Source of the DNA: Rhodobacteraceae bacterium Alg238-R152
GTDB lineage: Bacteria > Pseudomonadota > Alphaproteobacteria > Rhodobacterales > Rhodobacteraceae
DNA length: 64,000 nt
Direction: 5' to 3'
NCBI GenBank assembly: GCA_900537125.1
Contig: UNRJ01000004.1
Location: 372,001 to 436,000 of the forward strand
The position numbers and the translations under genes were made by a program. Within the stretch, counting starts at the first letter, position 1; each line of letters starts with the position of its first letter. The notes beneath the pieces are model-generated. The model was not told where the DNA came from. It was given only the letters and a program-made list of their open reading frames with translations, and did not search any database. Positions 34,895-43,976 of the stretch are shown here, piece by piece.

Positions 34895-35980
34895 TCAGCG
34901 CGCACCAATATCCTGCGGAGCCACCGACACTGACTTCATCACCGCATAACACGTCACGCCCCCTGACAACTCCAGCGCGGCCGCTGACCGTCGCGTGATC
35001 CGCGCCAATATGCGCCCAGCTATGGTGTCCACCGACACAATGGCGCCCGGCCCACAGCCAGACCGGACCGAGTGCACCTTGCCTTCCACAATGTTGAGCG
35101 CAGACAACCCCTTAGGCGCCTCTCTTGACAAGATCACATCATGCGCCGCCACGCGTACGCGCACCTGATCACCCACAGAATGGGACAGCTGAGGCAGCAT
35201 CAAGGCCACGCCATTGGCGGACAACTCGGTCAATCCATCCTCATGGTGCCTGACCACCTTGGCCTCCAAAACCGCGCCCACTGCGCGCGGCCCCATTGGC
35301 GTAAAGCTCGGATCAGACAACACCTCCGCTGCTGGCCCCACCCGATCCACCTTACCATCCTTGAGCGCAACCACCGTTGTCGCCAACCGCGCCACTTCGG
35401 CAATCGAATGGGTAACGTACAGAATTGGCAGGGAAAATTCGTCCCGCAGACGCTCAAAATACGGCAGAATTTCCGCTTTGCGCGGCTCATCCAGCGCCGC
35501 CAATGGCTCATCCGCCAAGATCAATTTGGGCCGCGCCAACAACGCCCGCCCAATCGCGACACGCTGTTTTTCACCGCCCGACAACTCCGACGGTCGCCGC
35601 TCCAGCAACGCACCAATGCCAAGAATGTCGACAACCTGATCAAAACTCGCCACTTCGCACCGATCTTTGGACAACTTGTTGCCATACAACAGATTTTTAC
35701 GCACATTCATATGTGGAAACAGCCGGCCTTCCTGGAACACGTAGCCCAGGCCGCGTTGATGTGTTGGCAGCCAGCGCCCTGCCGCACTGTCACTCAAAAC
35801 CTCACCGTTCACCACAATGCGGCTCTGCGCGGGTTTAGCCAGACCGGCTACCGCATTGATCACACTGGTTTTTCCTGATCCGGAACTGCCAAACAAAACC
35901 GTCAGCCCTTTCGGCGCCTCAAAGCCTACATCGAGATCAAATCCCCGAAAGCCCTGCTGGATCTGCACCTCAACACTCAT
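34895..35980 (-). CDS. modC: Molybdate ABC transporter ATP-binding protein
   Basis: This is the ATPase of the molybdate importer, 361 aa. It has Walker A LFGSSGSGKTSVINAV near residue 30, signature LSGGEKQRVAIGRALLA near residue 133, Walker B LILADEPLAALD and the switch His in YVTHSIAEVARLA. The C-terminal TOBE/Mop domain (residues 290-355, LSALNIVEGKVHSV) binds oxyanion and separates it from sugar ATPases. It overlaps modB by 4 bases and is last in modABC. Confidence 0.94.
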   Translation of the reverse strand: MSVEVQIQQGFRGFDLDVGFEAPKGLTVLFGSSGSGKTSVINAVAGLAKPAQSRIVVNGEVLSDSAAGRWLPTHQRGLGYVFQEGRLFPHMNVRKNLLYGNKLSKDRCEVASFDQVVDILGIGALLERRPSELSGGEKQRVAIGRALLARPKLILADEPLAALDEPRKAEILPYFERLRDEFSLPILYVTHSIAEVARLATTVVALKDGKVDRVGPAAEVLSDPSFTPMGPRAVGAVLEAKVVRHHEDGLTELSANGVALMLPQLSHSVGDQVRVRVAAHDVILSREAPKGLSALNIVEGKVHSVRSGCGPGAIVSVDTIAGRILARITRRSAAALELSGGVTCYAVMKSVSVAPQDIGAR

Positions 35981-36672
35981 GTCTGCCCCACCTTTGCCGC
36001 GATCCGGCGCGCGAGCACTTCAGACAGAATTAACGCCCCTGCAGCCACAATGATGCTGATCACCACAAGCCGCATCGCCGCGATTTCGCCACCTGGCACT
36101 TGCAAAAATGAATAGATTGCACTGGGCAAAGTGCGTGTTTGTCCAGGAATATTGCTGACAAATGTGATGGTTGCACCAAATTCGCCCATCGCCTTGGCAA
36201 ACGCGAGCATCATACCGGCCAACAACCCAGGCAACATCAACGGCAAGGTCACCGTTGCAAATACACGCAAGCGCGATGCGCCCAATGTGGCCGCCGCCTG
36301 CTCCAATTTTGGGTCAATAGCCTCGATCGAGAGCCGGATAGAGCGCACCAAAAGCGGAAACGCCATCACCGCTGCCGCCAGCGCCGCCCCTGTCCAGCGA
36401 AAGGCAAACACAACCCCAATCTCTTTGAGCGCGCCACCGATCACACCTTGGGTGCCAAATGTCACAAGCAGCAAATATCCGGTCGCAACTGGTGGAAGAA
36501 CAAGCGGTAAGTGTACCAATATATTAATAAATTGTTTACCATGAAACTCCCAGCGCGCCAGAGCATAAGCCACAAATACCCCTGGCCCCACCGCGCAGAT
36601 CATCGCCCAAAACGCCACCTTGAGCGACAGGCCCACAGCAGCCCATTCCTGAGGGCCAAGCCACTCGGTCAT
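35977..36672 (-). CDS. modB: Molybdate ABC transporter permease
   Basis: This is an inner-membrane permease of 231 aa with five or six helices. Typical ModB parts are LVHLPLVLPPVATGYLLLVTFG near residue 50 (split at the turn), the EAA loop LEQAAATLGASRLRVFATVTLP near residue 125 and LAFAKAMGEFGATITFVSNIPG near residue 160. It overlaps modA and modC by 4 bases each, so the three genes are translationally coupled. Confidence 0.94.
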   Translation of the reverse strand: MTEWLGPQEWAAVGLSLKVAFWAMICAVGPGVFVAYALARWEFHGKQFINILVHLPLVLPPVATGYLLLVTFGTQGVIGGALKEIGVVFAFRWTGAALAAAVMAFPLLVRSIRLSIEAIDPKLEQAAATLGASRLRVFATVTLPLMLPGLLAGMMLAFAKAMGEFGATITFVSNIPGQTRTLPSAIYSFLQVPGGEIAAMRLVVISIIVAAGALILSEVLARRIAAKVGQT

Positions 36673-37448
36673 TGCGCCACCTCCCGCACAAGGAACCCGC
36701 GACTTGCAAACGCGGAACGCGCGACTTCACTTTCCAGAAAGGACATAAACTCAACCACTTCGGGCCGAACTTGGCCTGCAACAATGGCTGCGGGATAGAC
36801 AATTTCACTGTGGCTCTCTGCGGGCAATTCCATCAAAATCTGAACGTTGTCTTCGACCAGCGCATCCGTGACATACACGAGGCCCGCTCCCACTTCGCCC
36901 AATGCCACCAGTGCGAGCGCCGCGCGCACGTTGTCGGTCTGCACAACAATCGGCTGGACATCCTCCCACATGCCCAACGACGTCAGCGCTTCTTTGCCAT
37001 AAATACCCGCAGGTACAGCCTCCACAAGCGCCATCGCCACACGACCAGACTTTAATATTTTCAATAATTGAGAGATATCCGGCTCTGTCGCGTTGGGTCG
37101 GGTGTTTACCGGAACAACAACGGTCAACGCATTGCCAAACATGGAATTTATCGAGAAGTTCTCGAGGAAACCCTTGGTCCTAAGATATGTCATCCAATTG
37201 ACATTTGCCAACATCACAACATCCGCTGGCGCGCCATACTCGATTTGCCGGGCCAATGCCGACGACCCTGCAAAAGACAGGGTTACCTGATGCCCGGTCT
37301 GCACCTCAAAAGCGGTCACAACATCTGTCAAAACTTCTTGTAAACTGGCTGCAGCAAAGACGTTGACTTGGTCCGCGCGCGCCGACGCAGCCACTCCGCT
37401 CCAGACACTGGAGGCGATCAAGAAAGCAAAAAGATGAAACCGCAGCAT
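36669..37448 (-). CDS. modA: Molybdate-binding periplasmic protein
   Basis: This is a periplasmic oxyanion-binding protein of 259 aa from ATG 37448, with a signal peptide (MLRFHLFAFLIASSVWSGVA, cleavage near ARA-DQ). The mature protein starts VNVFAAASLQEVLTDVVTAF with the conserved Ala-Ala-Ser oxyanion site. LSFAGSSALARQIEYGAPADVV near residue 65 carries the second Ser. An in-frame ATG 21 bases upstream is possible. It is first in modABC. Confidence 0.93.
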   Translation of the reverse strand: MLRFHLFAFLIASSVWSGVAASARADQVNVFAAASLQEVLTDVVTAFEVQTGHQVTLSFAGSSALARQIEYGAPADVVMLANVNWMTYLRTKGFLENFSINSMFGNALTVVVPVNTRPNATEPDISQLLKILKSGRVAMALVEAVPAGIYGKEALTSLGMWEDVQPIVVQTDNVRAALALVALGEVGAGLVYVTDALVEDNVQILMELPAESHSEIVYPAAIVAGQVRPEVVEFMSFLESEVARSAFASRGFLVREVAQ

Positions 37449-37578
37449 TGAACCTATGTGGCAAGACAACTTCTCAGTGTTTGCATAGGCCTAACGAATG
37501 AAGCCCAACCTGCGCAAGGAGTTTGCACATACGAATCCGTCTTTTCGGTGACTTCGCGCGCGGCGCAGGCTTTCTGGC

Positions 37579-37704
37579 TTAATCGTAACTTAGAAATCCA
37601 AATGTCGAGGAGGACGTAAACCCTTTTTCGGCGGACCCTGTCGCGGCCATCGCCGACATCGCCAAAACCGTCAACGTCAGAAACATCATCGCGCGTTTTT
37701 GCAT
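37579..37704 (-). CDS. Small secreted protein, 41 aa
   Basis: This short frame has an excellent ribosome site, GGAGGT, 6 bases before the ATG. Translation gives a basic start (MQKRAMMF), a hydrophobic core (LTLTVLAMSAMAATGSA) and a short Ser/Thr-rich tail (EKGFTSSSTFGFLSYD). It looks like a signal peptide with a tiny mature part of about 17 residues, or a small membrane peptide. It lies downstream of the chemoreceptor, after its terminator, and probably has its own promoter. Its function is unknown. Confidence 0.6.
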   Translation of the reverse strand: MQKRAMMFLTLTVLAMSAMAATGSAEKGFTSSSTFGFLSYD

Positions 37705-37807
37705 ATCAATACCTCCAAATGACACCACCTTCCCCCATGCGGTCCATTTTAGGGAGTTTTGGTAAAACCAGAGTGAACACCACTAGGTTTCTAACACGGA
37801 CAAACAT

Positions 37808-37842
37808 AAAAAGGCCGGCATACGTTTTCCGCATACCGGCCT
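37808..37842 (-). terminator. Intrinsic terminator of the chemoreceptor gene
   Basis: Read on the minus strand, a stem-loop (AGGCCGGTATGC ... GCATACGGCCT-like, with GGAAAAC loop) is followed by TTTTT, 27 bases beyond the chemoreceptor stop. It is a classical rho-independent form. Confidence 0.85.
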
Positions 37843-37868
37843 CGTTAAGACATTGGTTTTGTTGCCGC

Positions 37869-39599
37869 CTATGCAGACAATCGATGGTCTTCATCAAAGG
37901 CTTCTGCTGCGCTTCCAACAGGGGACGGGCGGAAACTCCCCACCAGTTCAGCCAGCTCACTTGCCGCTTCCTGCAAGGCGCGGCCTTGTGCGCTGGACCG
38001 GTCCACCAAGCTGGCATTTTGCTGGGTCACACGGTCCAAATCCATCACTCCGGCGTTGATTTCAGTAATCGCAGTGGCCTGATCACGAGAGCTGTCGGCA
38101 ATCTGCACCGCCAGTTTACTGACGTCCTGGATCTTGTGGATGATCTCTTCAATCGCCTTGCCTGCCTGATCCACCAGATCCACGCCAACCTCAACCTGAT
38201 CTGACGACATATCAATCAATTCCTTGATTTCATGTGCACTTGTTGCGGAGCGGAGCGCCAGAGAGCGCACCTCCGAGGCCACCACCGCAAATCCACGACC
38301 ACTGTCACCAGCCCGCGCAGCCTCCACCCCGGCATTCAGAGCCAAAAGGTTGGTTTGGAACGAAATGTCTTCGATCACACGGTTGATTTCGCTGATTTTG
38401 CCGGAACTGTCTTTGATGTCTTGCATCGCATCCATCGCGGATTTGACAATTTCACCGCCACGCAGCGCCTCACCTTTGGTTGCAGTCACGGTGCTCTCGA
38501 CCGATTTGGTCTGATCGGAGGCTGTCTGCACGCTGTCGGTGATGGAGCCAATTGCAGCGGCGGTCTCTTCCAACGTGGCCGCCTGCGCCTCGGTGCGTTT
38601 GGCCAGGTTCTGTGTGCCTTCCGCCATTTCCCCGGTCTCATCTTCGATCTGGGAAATCGTGCCCAACACACGGCCAATCACATCATCCAGCGCCTCAGCG
38701 GTTTTGTTGAAATCAGCCCGCAGCATTTCGTAGTCGCTGTTGAACGCGGTGGTGATGCGGTGGCTCAACTGCCCTTGCGCCAGATGGTTCAAGCCGTCGG
38801 CCAACTCATTCACCACTTCGGATTGCTCACGTGCGGCATCTTGGGCTTGGCTTTCCATCGTTTTGTTGGCTTTAATGGTCTCGACAAACTCCCGGACAGC
38901 GCGCGCCAGACGGCCCAACTCATCCTTGCGCTCGGTGGAGGGCACCTCGCTTGCTGTGTCGCCTTCTCGCAAGGCCGTGATGCGCGCCACGATCCGCGCC
39001 AATGGACGTGTCACACCGGCGGCGGAAAAATACACAATTGCCGACATCACCAGGCAAATGACAGCCACAGCAATCAAGGACTGCATATAAAGCTGGTTGA
39101 CCACAGCGGCGATCACACCGTCATAAAACCCCATGACCATTTCCGCGACCACTGTGCCATCGGTGTGATGGATCGGAAATTTCACATAGGCCACATGATT
39201 GGCCTCAAACCGCGCCTCAGCCTCTTCCATCGCCAGAATCTCGGCCACGCCAGCTTCCCAACCGGTTTCATCCGCGCCTTCTACGGCCACTTTGGCAAAC
39301 AGCTCTCCGTCCACGAACACTTTGGCAAACAAGGCATTTTCCATTTGGGTCACGCCGGCAATTGCGCCTGCGGCCCCATCGGTATTGAAATCCCAAACCG
39401 CGGCGGCCACCGGTGGCGCAACAAAGGTCTGTGACAACGCCAATTCGCTCTCAAACGCCCTGATCAACGTATTGCTCTGCTTGGTTACCCAAAACACCGT
39501 GGTGGCAATGAAGGCCACCAAAATACAGGCCACGATGGGCAGCAACAGCCGCCCCATGATCGACAGCCCCAAAGACCGCTTCTTTTCACCAGTCATCAT
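37869..39599 (-). CDS. Methyl-accepting chemotaxis protein
   Basis: This is an inner-membrane chemoreceptor of 576 aa. TM1 is near residues 16-36 ([20 protein letters not shown]). A periplasmic sensing domain of about 150 residues follows, then TM2 near 188-208 ([20 protein letters not shown]), a HAMP domain and a second HAMP-like segment. The signalling hairpin tip is [20 protein letters not shown] followed by [14 protein letters not shown]. No C-terminal pentapeptide for CheR was seen. The ligand is unknown. Confidence 0.94.
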   Translation of the reverse strand: MMTGEKKRSLGLSIMGRLLLPIVACILVAFIATTVFWVTKQSNTLIRAFESELALSQTFVAPPVAAAVWDFNTDGAAGAIAGVTQMENALFAKVFVDGELFAKVAVEGADETGWEAGVAEILAMEEAEARFEANHVAYVKFPIHHTDGTVVAEMVMGFYDGVIAAVVNQLYMQSLIAVAVICLVMSAIVYFSAAGVTRPLARIVARITALREGDTASEVPSTERKDELGRLARAVREFVETIKANKTMESQAQDAAREQSEVVNELADGLNHLAQGQLSHRITTAFNSDYEMLRADFNKTAEALDDVIGRVLGTISQIEDETGEMAEGTQNLAKRTEAQAATLEETAAAIGSITDSVQTASDQTKSVESTVTATKGEALRGGEIVKSAMDAMQDIKDSSGKISEINRVIEDISFQTNLLALNAGVEAARAGDSGRGFAVVASEVRSLALRSATSAHEIKELIDMSSDQVEVGVDLVDQAGKAIEEIIHKIQDVSKLAVQIADSSRDQATAITEINAGVMDLDRVTQQNASLVDRSSAQGRALQEAASELAELVGSFRPSPVGSAAEAFDEDHRLSA

Positions 39600-39916
39600 T
39601 CGCTCCGGCCAGACCGCGTCCGCATCCTGCAGCGCGACCTGAATAGGCGCCAGCTCTATGGCGCAGTTTCAAATCTGTTGTCGGTTCCGAGTCTGCCTCT
39701 GTAACAAGCCCGAAACGCTCCGCCCCAACCGGCCCAAACAACCAAATTGGGAGTACCTTCAACCCTGAATGCCTCTGTGAGTTTTGGCGCACAGAGCAAC
39801 CATCCCGCCCTGAAAAAACCGCACCGACGCATTAAGTTCATCGGTCAAACTAGAGCTGGTGAGTTAATAGAGGCTTACGGGATGCGACAGAATTTCACAT
39901 GTGAAACAGGCTTTAC
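39600..39916. other. Gene-free stretch
   Basis: This holds the upstream region of the chemoreceptor gene and the end of the region after nadD. Open frames here have no recognisable content. The chemoreceptor promoter should lie here, but no convincing promoter boxes could be picked by eye. Confidence 0.4.
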
Positions 39917-40522
39917 CTAAGCCTTTGGCCACGCGCCGTTTTTCCGCAGGTCGGTTGAACTGATTTCCCGCATAGGAATATTTGCGAAGGCCCAGGCAGG
40001 AGCTTCTACGCGACTCAGCTGGCGGCTTTGCTTCGGTTGCAGGCGCGCCTTTTTGAACACCTGTGCTGCCTTGGCGGTGCGCGCCTCAATCCGGTCGCCG
40101 GGGCGCGCCAACACCCCTACCGGCACCCGCGCCATGATCTCTTGCCAGTCGCGCCAAAGATGAAACTGCGCCAGGTTGTCCGCGCCCATAAGCCAAACAA
40201 ACTGTGCGTGCGGACATTTGTGCTGCAAGACCGCAAGCGTCTCGGCGGTGTAGCGCGTGCCCACACGGGCCTCAAAATCGGTGATGTGCACCCTCGGATG
40301 ATCCATAATCTGAGCCGCTGCCGCCATGCGTCGCTCAAGCTTCGCTGGCCCACGATCTTTGAGCGGATTGCCTGGGCTCACCAGCCACCAGACCTGATCC
40401 AGTCCAAAGCGCTTGAGTGCCTCTAGCGTAATATGCACATGGCCTTTGTGTGGCGGATCAAACGATCCCCCAAGCAGCCCAATTCTTTGGCCGCGCGCGA
40501 CATATGGCAATCCGTAAGGCAC
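39917..40522 (-). CDS. nadD: Nicotinate-nucleotide adenylyltransferase
   Basis: This 201-aa enzyme of NAD biosynthesis transfers AMP from ATP to nicotinate mononucleotide in the cytoplasm. The nucleotidyltransferase motif [17 protein letters not shown] is at residues 15-31. [18 protein letters not shown] near residue 110 and the closing [12 protein letters not shown] motif are also diagnostic. It stands on the minus strand, upstream of the chemoreceptor gene. Confidence 0.95.
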   Translation of the reverse strand: MPYGLPYVARGQRIGLLGGSFDPPHKGHVHITLEALKRFGLDQVWWLVSPGNPLKDRGPAKLERRMAAAAQIMDHPRVHITDFEARVGTRYTAETLAVLQHKCPHAQFVWLMGADNLAQFHLWRDWQEIMARVPVGVLARPGDRIEARTAKAAQVFKKARLQPKQSRQLSRVEAPAWAFANIPMREISSTDLRKNGAWPKA

Positions 40523-40578
40523 GCTGGCTAAAGAGCTTTGAGCGGCGCTGAAGTCAACATCAAAGCTCCGCCTTCGGC

Positions 40579-40605
40579 AAAAAGGGCGGCCAATCGTGAC
40601 CGCCC
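40579..40605 (-). terminator. Intrinsic terminator after the YcnI-type gene
   Basis: On the minus strand GGGCGG ... CCGCCC (6-bp GC stem, 10-nt loop) is followed by TTTTT, 24 bases beyond the stop of the YcnI-type gene. Confidence 0.85.
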
Positions 40606-40628
40606 ATCTCTTTCTTTTAGCTTTGGGA

Positions 40629-41159
40629 TTAGTGCGAATGCGCGTGTGGCGCGGTCAACATCAACCCGGGGGCTGGCTTCTTCAGGTCATGCGGGTCTTG
40701 CCCTTTGGCCGGAATTTCCACCCATGGGTTTTCGCCTTCAAAACAGGCCTGAACCGTTGGGAAAAACAGCATTTCACCTGCGGGCAGAGACTTATCCAGC
40801 TTCGCCATAAAGACAAACTCGTCAAAGTGAGGGGCGGCCAGCTCACCGGTCCAAACCACCTCTTTGACACCTTCGGTCATGGTCCGACCATGCAGCTCGT
40901 AGCTGTTTTCATAGGCGCCATTCACAGTTTCCAGCGTCCAGCCTGGTTTGGGCATTGGCTTTACCGACAGCACGCCCTCAGGGATCTGCACGCGCATGGA
41001 TTTGGTTGCGGAGCCATCACAGCCATGGCCGATACGAACAACCGCCTTATAGTAGCTGCCCACTTCGGCTTCTTTGACTTCCAACGTGGCATGCGCATTG
41101 GCCACGGTTGCAGTTGCCGCCGCAAACACGCAGGCGGACACAATGTGAGAGAGTTTCAT
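40629..41159 (-). CDS. YcnI-family (DUF1775) copper-associated periplasmic protein
   Basis: This is a periplasmic protein of 176 aa with a signal peptide ([20 protein letters not shown], cleavage after NA or ANA). The mature protein starts with [20 protein letters not shown]; in known YcnI proteins the N-terminal His coordinates copper. [20 protein letters not shown] and PKPGWTLE are family motifs. The ATG at 41159 begins the signal peptide; a longer frame upstream overlaps the small gene before it and is rejected. The tail has a His-rich ending (APHAHSH), which may also bind metal. Confidence 0.9.
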   Translation of the reverse strand: MKLSHIVSACVFAAATATVANAHATLEVKEAEVGSYYKAVVRIGHGCDGSATKSMRVQIPEGVLSVKPMPKPGWTLETVNGAYENSYELHGRTMTEGVKEVVWTGELAAPHFDEFVFMAKLDKSLPAGEMLFFPTVQACFEGENPWVEIPAKGQDPHDLKKPAPGLMLTAPHAHSH

Positions 41160-41211
41160 GTTTGATTTCCTGATTTCTTTGAGATGTAGGGGGACTCCCC
41201 CGTTGGATTGG

Positions 41212-41550
41212 TCAGGAAAAAACCGGCGGTGCTCTTGCAGAATAGGCGGCATCTCCTGTCCGCACAGACCAAGTCTGAGACGGCCAGAAAACCCGGCCCT
41301 TGTAAGAGGAAGCAGGGATCGGTAGGGATTGGGTTTGCCCGAGCAAAGCGGTTGTGGCGATGACACAGCTTGGGCACTCCTGCCCCGCATCGCTGCCCAT
41401 CTCGCCGCAGATGTCCCCAGCACCAAACAGCCCCGTGGCGTCAAACACCGGCTCCGCCACCGCGCGGGTGACATGGGCGGTTGAAAACGTCGCAAAACTC
41501 AGCGCTGCAAACAGCAACACGAAGAGATTTATCAAGACTCTGCTTTTCAA
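41212..41550 (-). CDS. Small secreted Cys-containing protein (DUF2946-like)
   Basis: This is a 112-aa protein with a signal peptide (MKSRVLINLFVLLFAALSFA) and three cysteines, in DICGEMG and ECPSCVIATTALL. The order (signal, Cys pair, short C-terminal SARAPPV) resembles DUF2946 proteins, which are often found beside copper genes. It lies 52 bases upstream of the YcnI-type gene on the same strand, so the two are probably co-transcribed. The family match is from memory and moderate. Confidence 0.65.
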   Translation of the reverse strand: MKSRVLINLFVLLFAALSFATFSTAHVTRAVAEPVFDATGLFGAGDICGEMGSDAGQECPSCVIATTALLGQTQSLPIPASSYKGRVFWPSQTWSVRTGDAAYSARAPPVFS

Positions 41551-41742
41551 CGCCTGCGGTCTTTCAGCTACTCAAGGACACCTTTTGGCTTTGTCTCTTG
41601 AGGACAACCGCTGCGACATAACCTAGCTCAAGTCACCAGAAGAAAACACCTTTTTATCGTGTCTACCTTCAATGAAACTATAAAAAGAGATGACACCTAG
41701 GGGAACTCCCAGTACGGCTGTAGCCCAAAATAGGAGATACAA

Positions 41743-42267
41743 GTGATTTTTTTGAAATGCGGACTGGTTGCAAAATTCGTCTGCCTTGTTGCCGCGAGCA
41801 GCGCGCTGGCCGAAAATCGTCAAGACTCCCTTTTTAAGAGATTGAACCGTCCTGCCACCGTTGCAGGTCACAATTCTCCAAGCACTTTTGCGATATACTT
41901 AGACCAAGTGAATGAGCGAAAGACTATCTTAGTGCCCTCCAAGGAGGGATCAAACCCGATCGAAGCCGACGTTTGGGTGCTCTTCTTTCAGAATGAAGCC
42001 GAAGTGAGCGCGATGCCGAAGCTTATACAGGATGTCTACGATGCCATCCCAAAAGGGACAGGAAGCCCTGCTTCAAAGTACATTGAGTTTCAGCTCAGTA
42101 GTGGCGACCCAAAAGCTGCTTCATTTCACTTTCTTGAACCTTACGGGACGGGCAGCGAGGACGTCGTTGCCTGCAAAGCAGCCGTTGCCGTTTATTCTGG
42201 CGTGATCGGAAGTACAAACTCGCATGACCGTAAGAACCTAACAAAAAAATGCGAGAGCTTGATGTGA
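41743..42267 (+). CDS. Hypothetical secreted protein, 174 aa
   Basis: I do not recognise the family. The N-terminus is a signal peptide (MIFLKCGLVAKFVCLVAASS, cleavage near ALA-EN). The mature part is mixed alpha/beta with a Cys pair (VACKAAVAV and KKCESLM). It overlaps the next gene by 19 bases. A more AT-rich composition than the flanks suggests recent acquisition. It is the first of several short unknown genes on this strand. Confidence 0.6.
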   Translation: MIFLKCGLVAKFVCLVAASSALAENRQDSLFKRLNRPATVAGHNSPSTFAIYLDQVNERKTILVPSKEGSNPIEADVWVLFFQNEAEVSAMPKLIQDVYDAIPKGTGSPASKYIEFQLSSGDPKAASFHFLEPYGTGSEDVVACKAAVAVYSGVIGSTNSHDRKNLTKKCESLM

Positions 42268-42542
42268 CAGAGTTTCTAGAAAGCCATTTCTCAAAGGCAA
42301 AGCTTCTCCACTACCTGAAGCAACGACTGCGCCAAAAGGGCGGCAAACGAAAGGCGGCAGTTTTCTTTGCAATCTTTGTAGGGGGAATTTGCGCTCTGCT
42401 GTTTGCAACCGAAGACACCATGCGGAACACTTATGGGCGCTCCATAGGCCACGTGAAGGCCATTATCTTCCTCAGCCTTGCTGGTCTATTTGCTTATGGT
42501 GTTAGGGACTATTTGCGATTTCACAACTCGGACGGAAAATGA
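42249..42542 (+). CDS. Hypothetical membrane protein, 97 aa
   Basis: No family is recognised. A basic, helical N-terminus (HYLKQRLRQKGGKRK) precedes two hydrophobic segments (AAVFFAIFVGGICALLF near residue 36 and AIIFLSLAGLFAYGV near residue 70). It overlaps the preceding secreted-protein gene by 19 bases, so the two are probably expressed together. Confidence 0.6.
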   Translation: MRELDVTEFLESHFSKAKLLHYLKQRLRQKGGKRKAAVFFAIFVGGICALLFATEDTMRNTYGRSIGHVKAIIFLSLAGLFAYGVRDYLRFHNSDGK

Positions 42543-42639
42543 CGGCCGCGTATCACAACACACAGGACATTTATGCTTTCCTGAAGCCACTTTTTGCGTA
42601 GAGTCGCGGTGATCTAAACTGGGATCTGGATGCCATTGA

Positions 42640-42888
42640 ATGCGTGAGAAACGAATGTCCGACCTTCAAGAGGACCGAAAGAAAAGGCGGAGCGTTGGCG
42701 CTCTGATGATCGTTTCGTTATGTGCGCTCTGCCTAGCTGGTTTTTATGCATCACATATTTGGGAAGGTCGGCATGAGACGCACCTATACAGTGAAGCGAC
42801 AATGAAAACAGCTTTTTGGTTTGCTCTGTTCTCGTCCATCTTTCTCATAGCGAAAATCCTTTCCGCTCTATTTTCAAACAAGGGCTAG
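42640..42888 (+). CDS. Hypothetical small membrane protein, 82 aa
   Basis: No family is recognised. A charged N-terminus (SDLQEDRKKRRSVG) is followed by two membrane segments (ALMIVSLCALCLAGFYA and TAFWFALFSSIFLIAKILSA). The size and topology resemble the preceding gene, though the sequences are not alike. An internal ATG at 42655 is an equally good start. Confidence 0.55.
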   Translation: MREKRMSDLQEDRKKRRSVGALMIVSLCALCLAGFYASHIWEGRHETHLYSEATMKTAFWFALFSSIFLIAKILSALFSNKG

Positions 42889-42910
42889 CTGGACGAGTTT
42901 GGCGCAGGAA

Positions 42911-43072
42911 ATGATCTACTTAACTCGCATCCTAATTTTCGCAGTTGTTGTGCTGATTGGCTATCACGACGATGGGCGTTTCAGCTTCTTCGACATTCTT
43001 GGCTTGGTCATGATCGGACTGTGCTTGGTGTTTTATGACCAAATTCAGAAGTTCCTTGATCCGCCGTCTTAG
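42911..43072 (+). CDS. Hypothetical small membrane protein, 53 aa
   Basis: This short frame starts at ATG 42911 with CAGGAA directly before it, 22 bases after the previous stop. It has two hydrophobic stretches (LTRILIFAVVVLIGY and FFDILGLVMIGLCLVFY) separated by HDDGRFS. No family is recognised. Its position in line with three other small genes suggests a common transcript. Confidence 0.5.
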   Translation: MIYLTRILIFAVVVLIGYHDDGRFSFFDILGLVMIGLCLVFYDQIQKFLDPPS

Positions 43073-43215
43073 ATTTGTTCAGGCAAAAGCCAGACAACTT
43101 GGACCATTTTGATCGAGGAGGTGTGTCGTCGTCCGAACACCCCGCTGGTCACCAACCTCCATTGCCCCCGCCCCCGCCCTCCGCTATCACACCTCCCAAC
43201 GTGAATTCTGGCGAA

Positions 43216-43303
43216 CGGAGTCGTCCCAATGGCCTCATATCAGTACGTCTACCATTGGGGTGACTTAACCGCGTACCGCCAAGGCCTCTAAGTGTTTGAT
43301 CCC
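43216..43303 (+). pseudogene. Internally deleted relic of ettA
   Basis: CGGAGTCG, the ATG and the first codons (MASYQYVYH) closely match the start of the intact ettA gene (CGGAGTCG, then MAAYQYVYH at 43977). After a short unrelated stretch the frame ends at TAA, followed by GTGTTTGATCCC, which matches the ettA stop TAA followed by GTGTTTGACCCC at 45630. Start and stop surroundings are thus both kept while about 1.6 kb is missing. It encodes at most 20 residues. Confidence 0.6.
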
Positions 43304-43322
43304 TAGGCTGTCTCAGACCGCC

Positions 43323-43880
43323 TCACCCACACTGCAAATATTCCTCCAACAGCATCTCCCAGCTTTCCGCGGGATCAAAATCCTGCAAAAGCCCATCGCC
43401 CTCGCGTCCGGTAAACGCCGTCATCCCATGTTGCACCATATAACGCGGCGAATGCGTCGGCGACCCGAACTCCGCCATCTGCGCACACAAGGCGGAATGT
43501 TTGGGGCTGCCACTGTCGCCAAACCGCGCCACTGCCTCCCGCATGCGCGGGCCAAACGCGTCGCCGGTGGCATATCGGATTTCCAACATCATCACCTGCC
43601 CGGCCTGATGCGCTGTGGTGTCCTCCACCCGCAACGTGTCAAACGCGGTGCGCAGCTGCATGGTCACCACCAACTCAAAGGCGCGGTCGTCCTGACCATC
43701 TTTAAAACAGCGGATCACTCCGCCCGCCAAATCGGCAGGCGAATAGTCATTGGACAGCGCACTAATCGCCACACAGCCCACATCATAGGTGCTCTCCAGA
43801 TTGCCATCCGCCTCAAAATTGGTCACCTGAGCCCCCACTTGAGAGCCCCACAACACACCAACAATCGCCAACCATCGCAT
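43323..43880 (-). CDS. Hypothetical periplasmic protein, 185 aa
   Basis: No family is recognised. From ATG 43880 (AAGGA upstream) the product has a signal peptide (MRWLAIVGVLWGSQVGA, cleavage before QV). The mature part has Cys in DVGCVAISALSNDY and GGVIRCFKDGQDDRAFE and a C-terminal LLEEYLQCG. It lies between the ettA relic and intact ettA on the opposite strand. It may be a lipid- or protein-binding periplasmic protein, but nothing decides this. Confidence 0.7.
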   Translation of the reverse strand: MRWLAIVGVLWGSQVGAQVTNFEADGNLESTYDVGCVAISALSNDYSPADLAGGVIRCFKDGQDDRAFELVVTMQLRTAFDTLRVEDTTAHQAGQVMMLEIRYATGDAFGPRMREAVARFGDSGSPKHSALCAQMAEFGSPTHSPRYMVQHGMTAFTGREGDGLLQDFDPAESWEMLLEEYLQCG

Positions 43881-43976
43881 GGCAAATTCCTTCCCCAAAA
43901 TCGCGCGGATCATTGCCCTTTTGCCCGCGCTTGGCTAGACCCGCTGAAACAGCATTTTTCTTCGGAGTCGACTCCC

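Noticed and set aside
43296-43976. Long N-terminal extension of ettA
   Set aside because: The frame is open, but the added 227 residues are antisense to the periplasmic-protein gene and are unlike any ABC-F protein. The ATG at 43977 gives the normal length.
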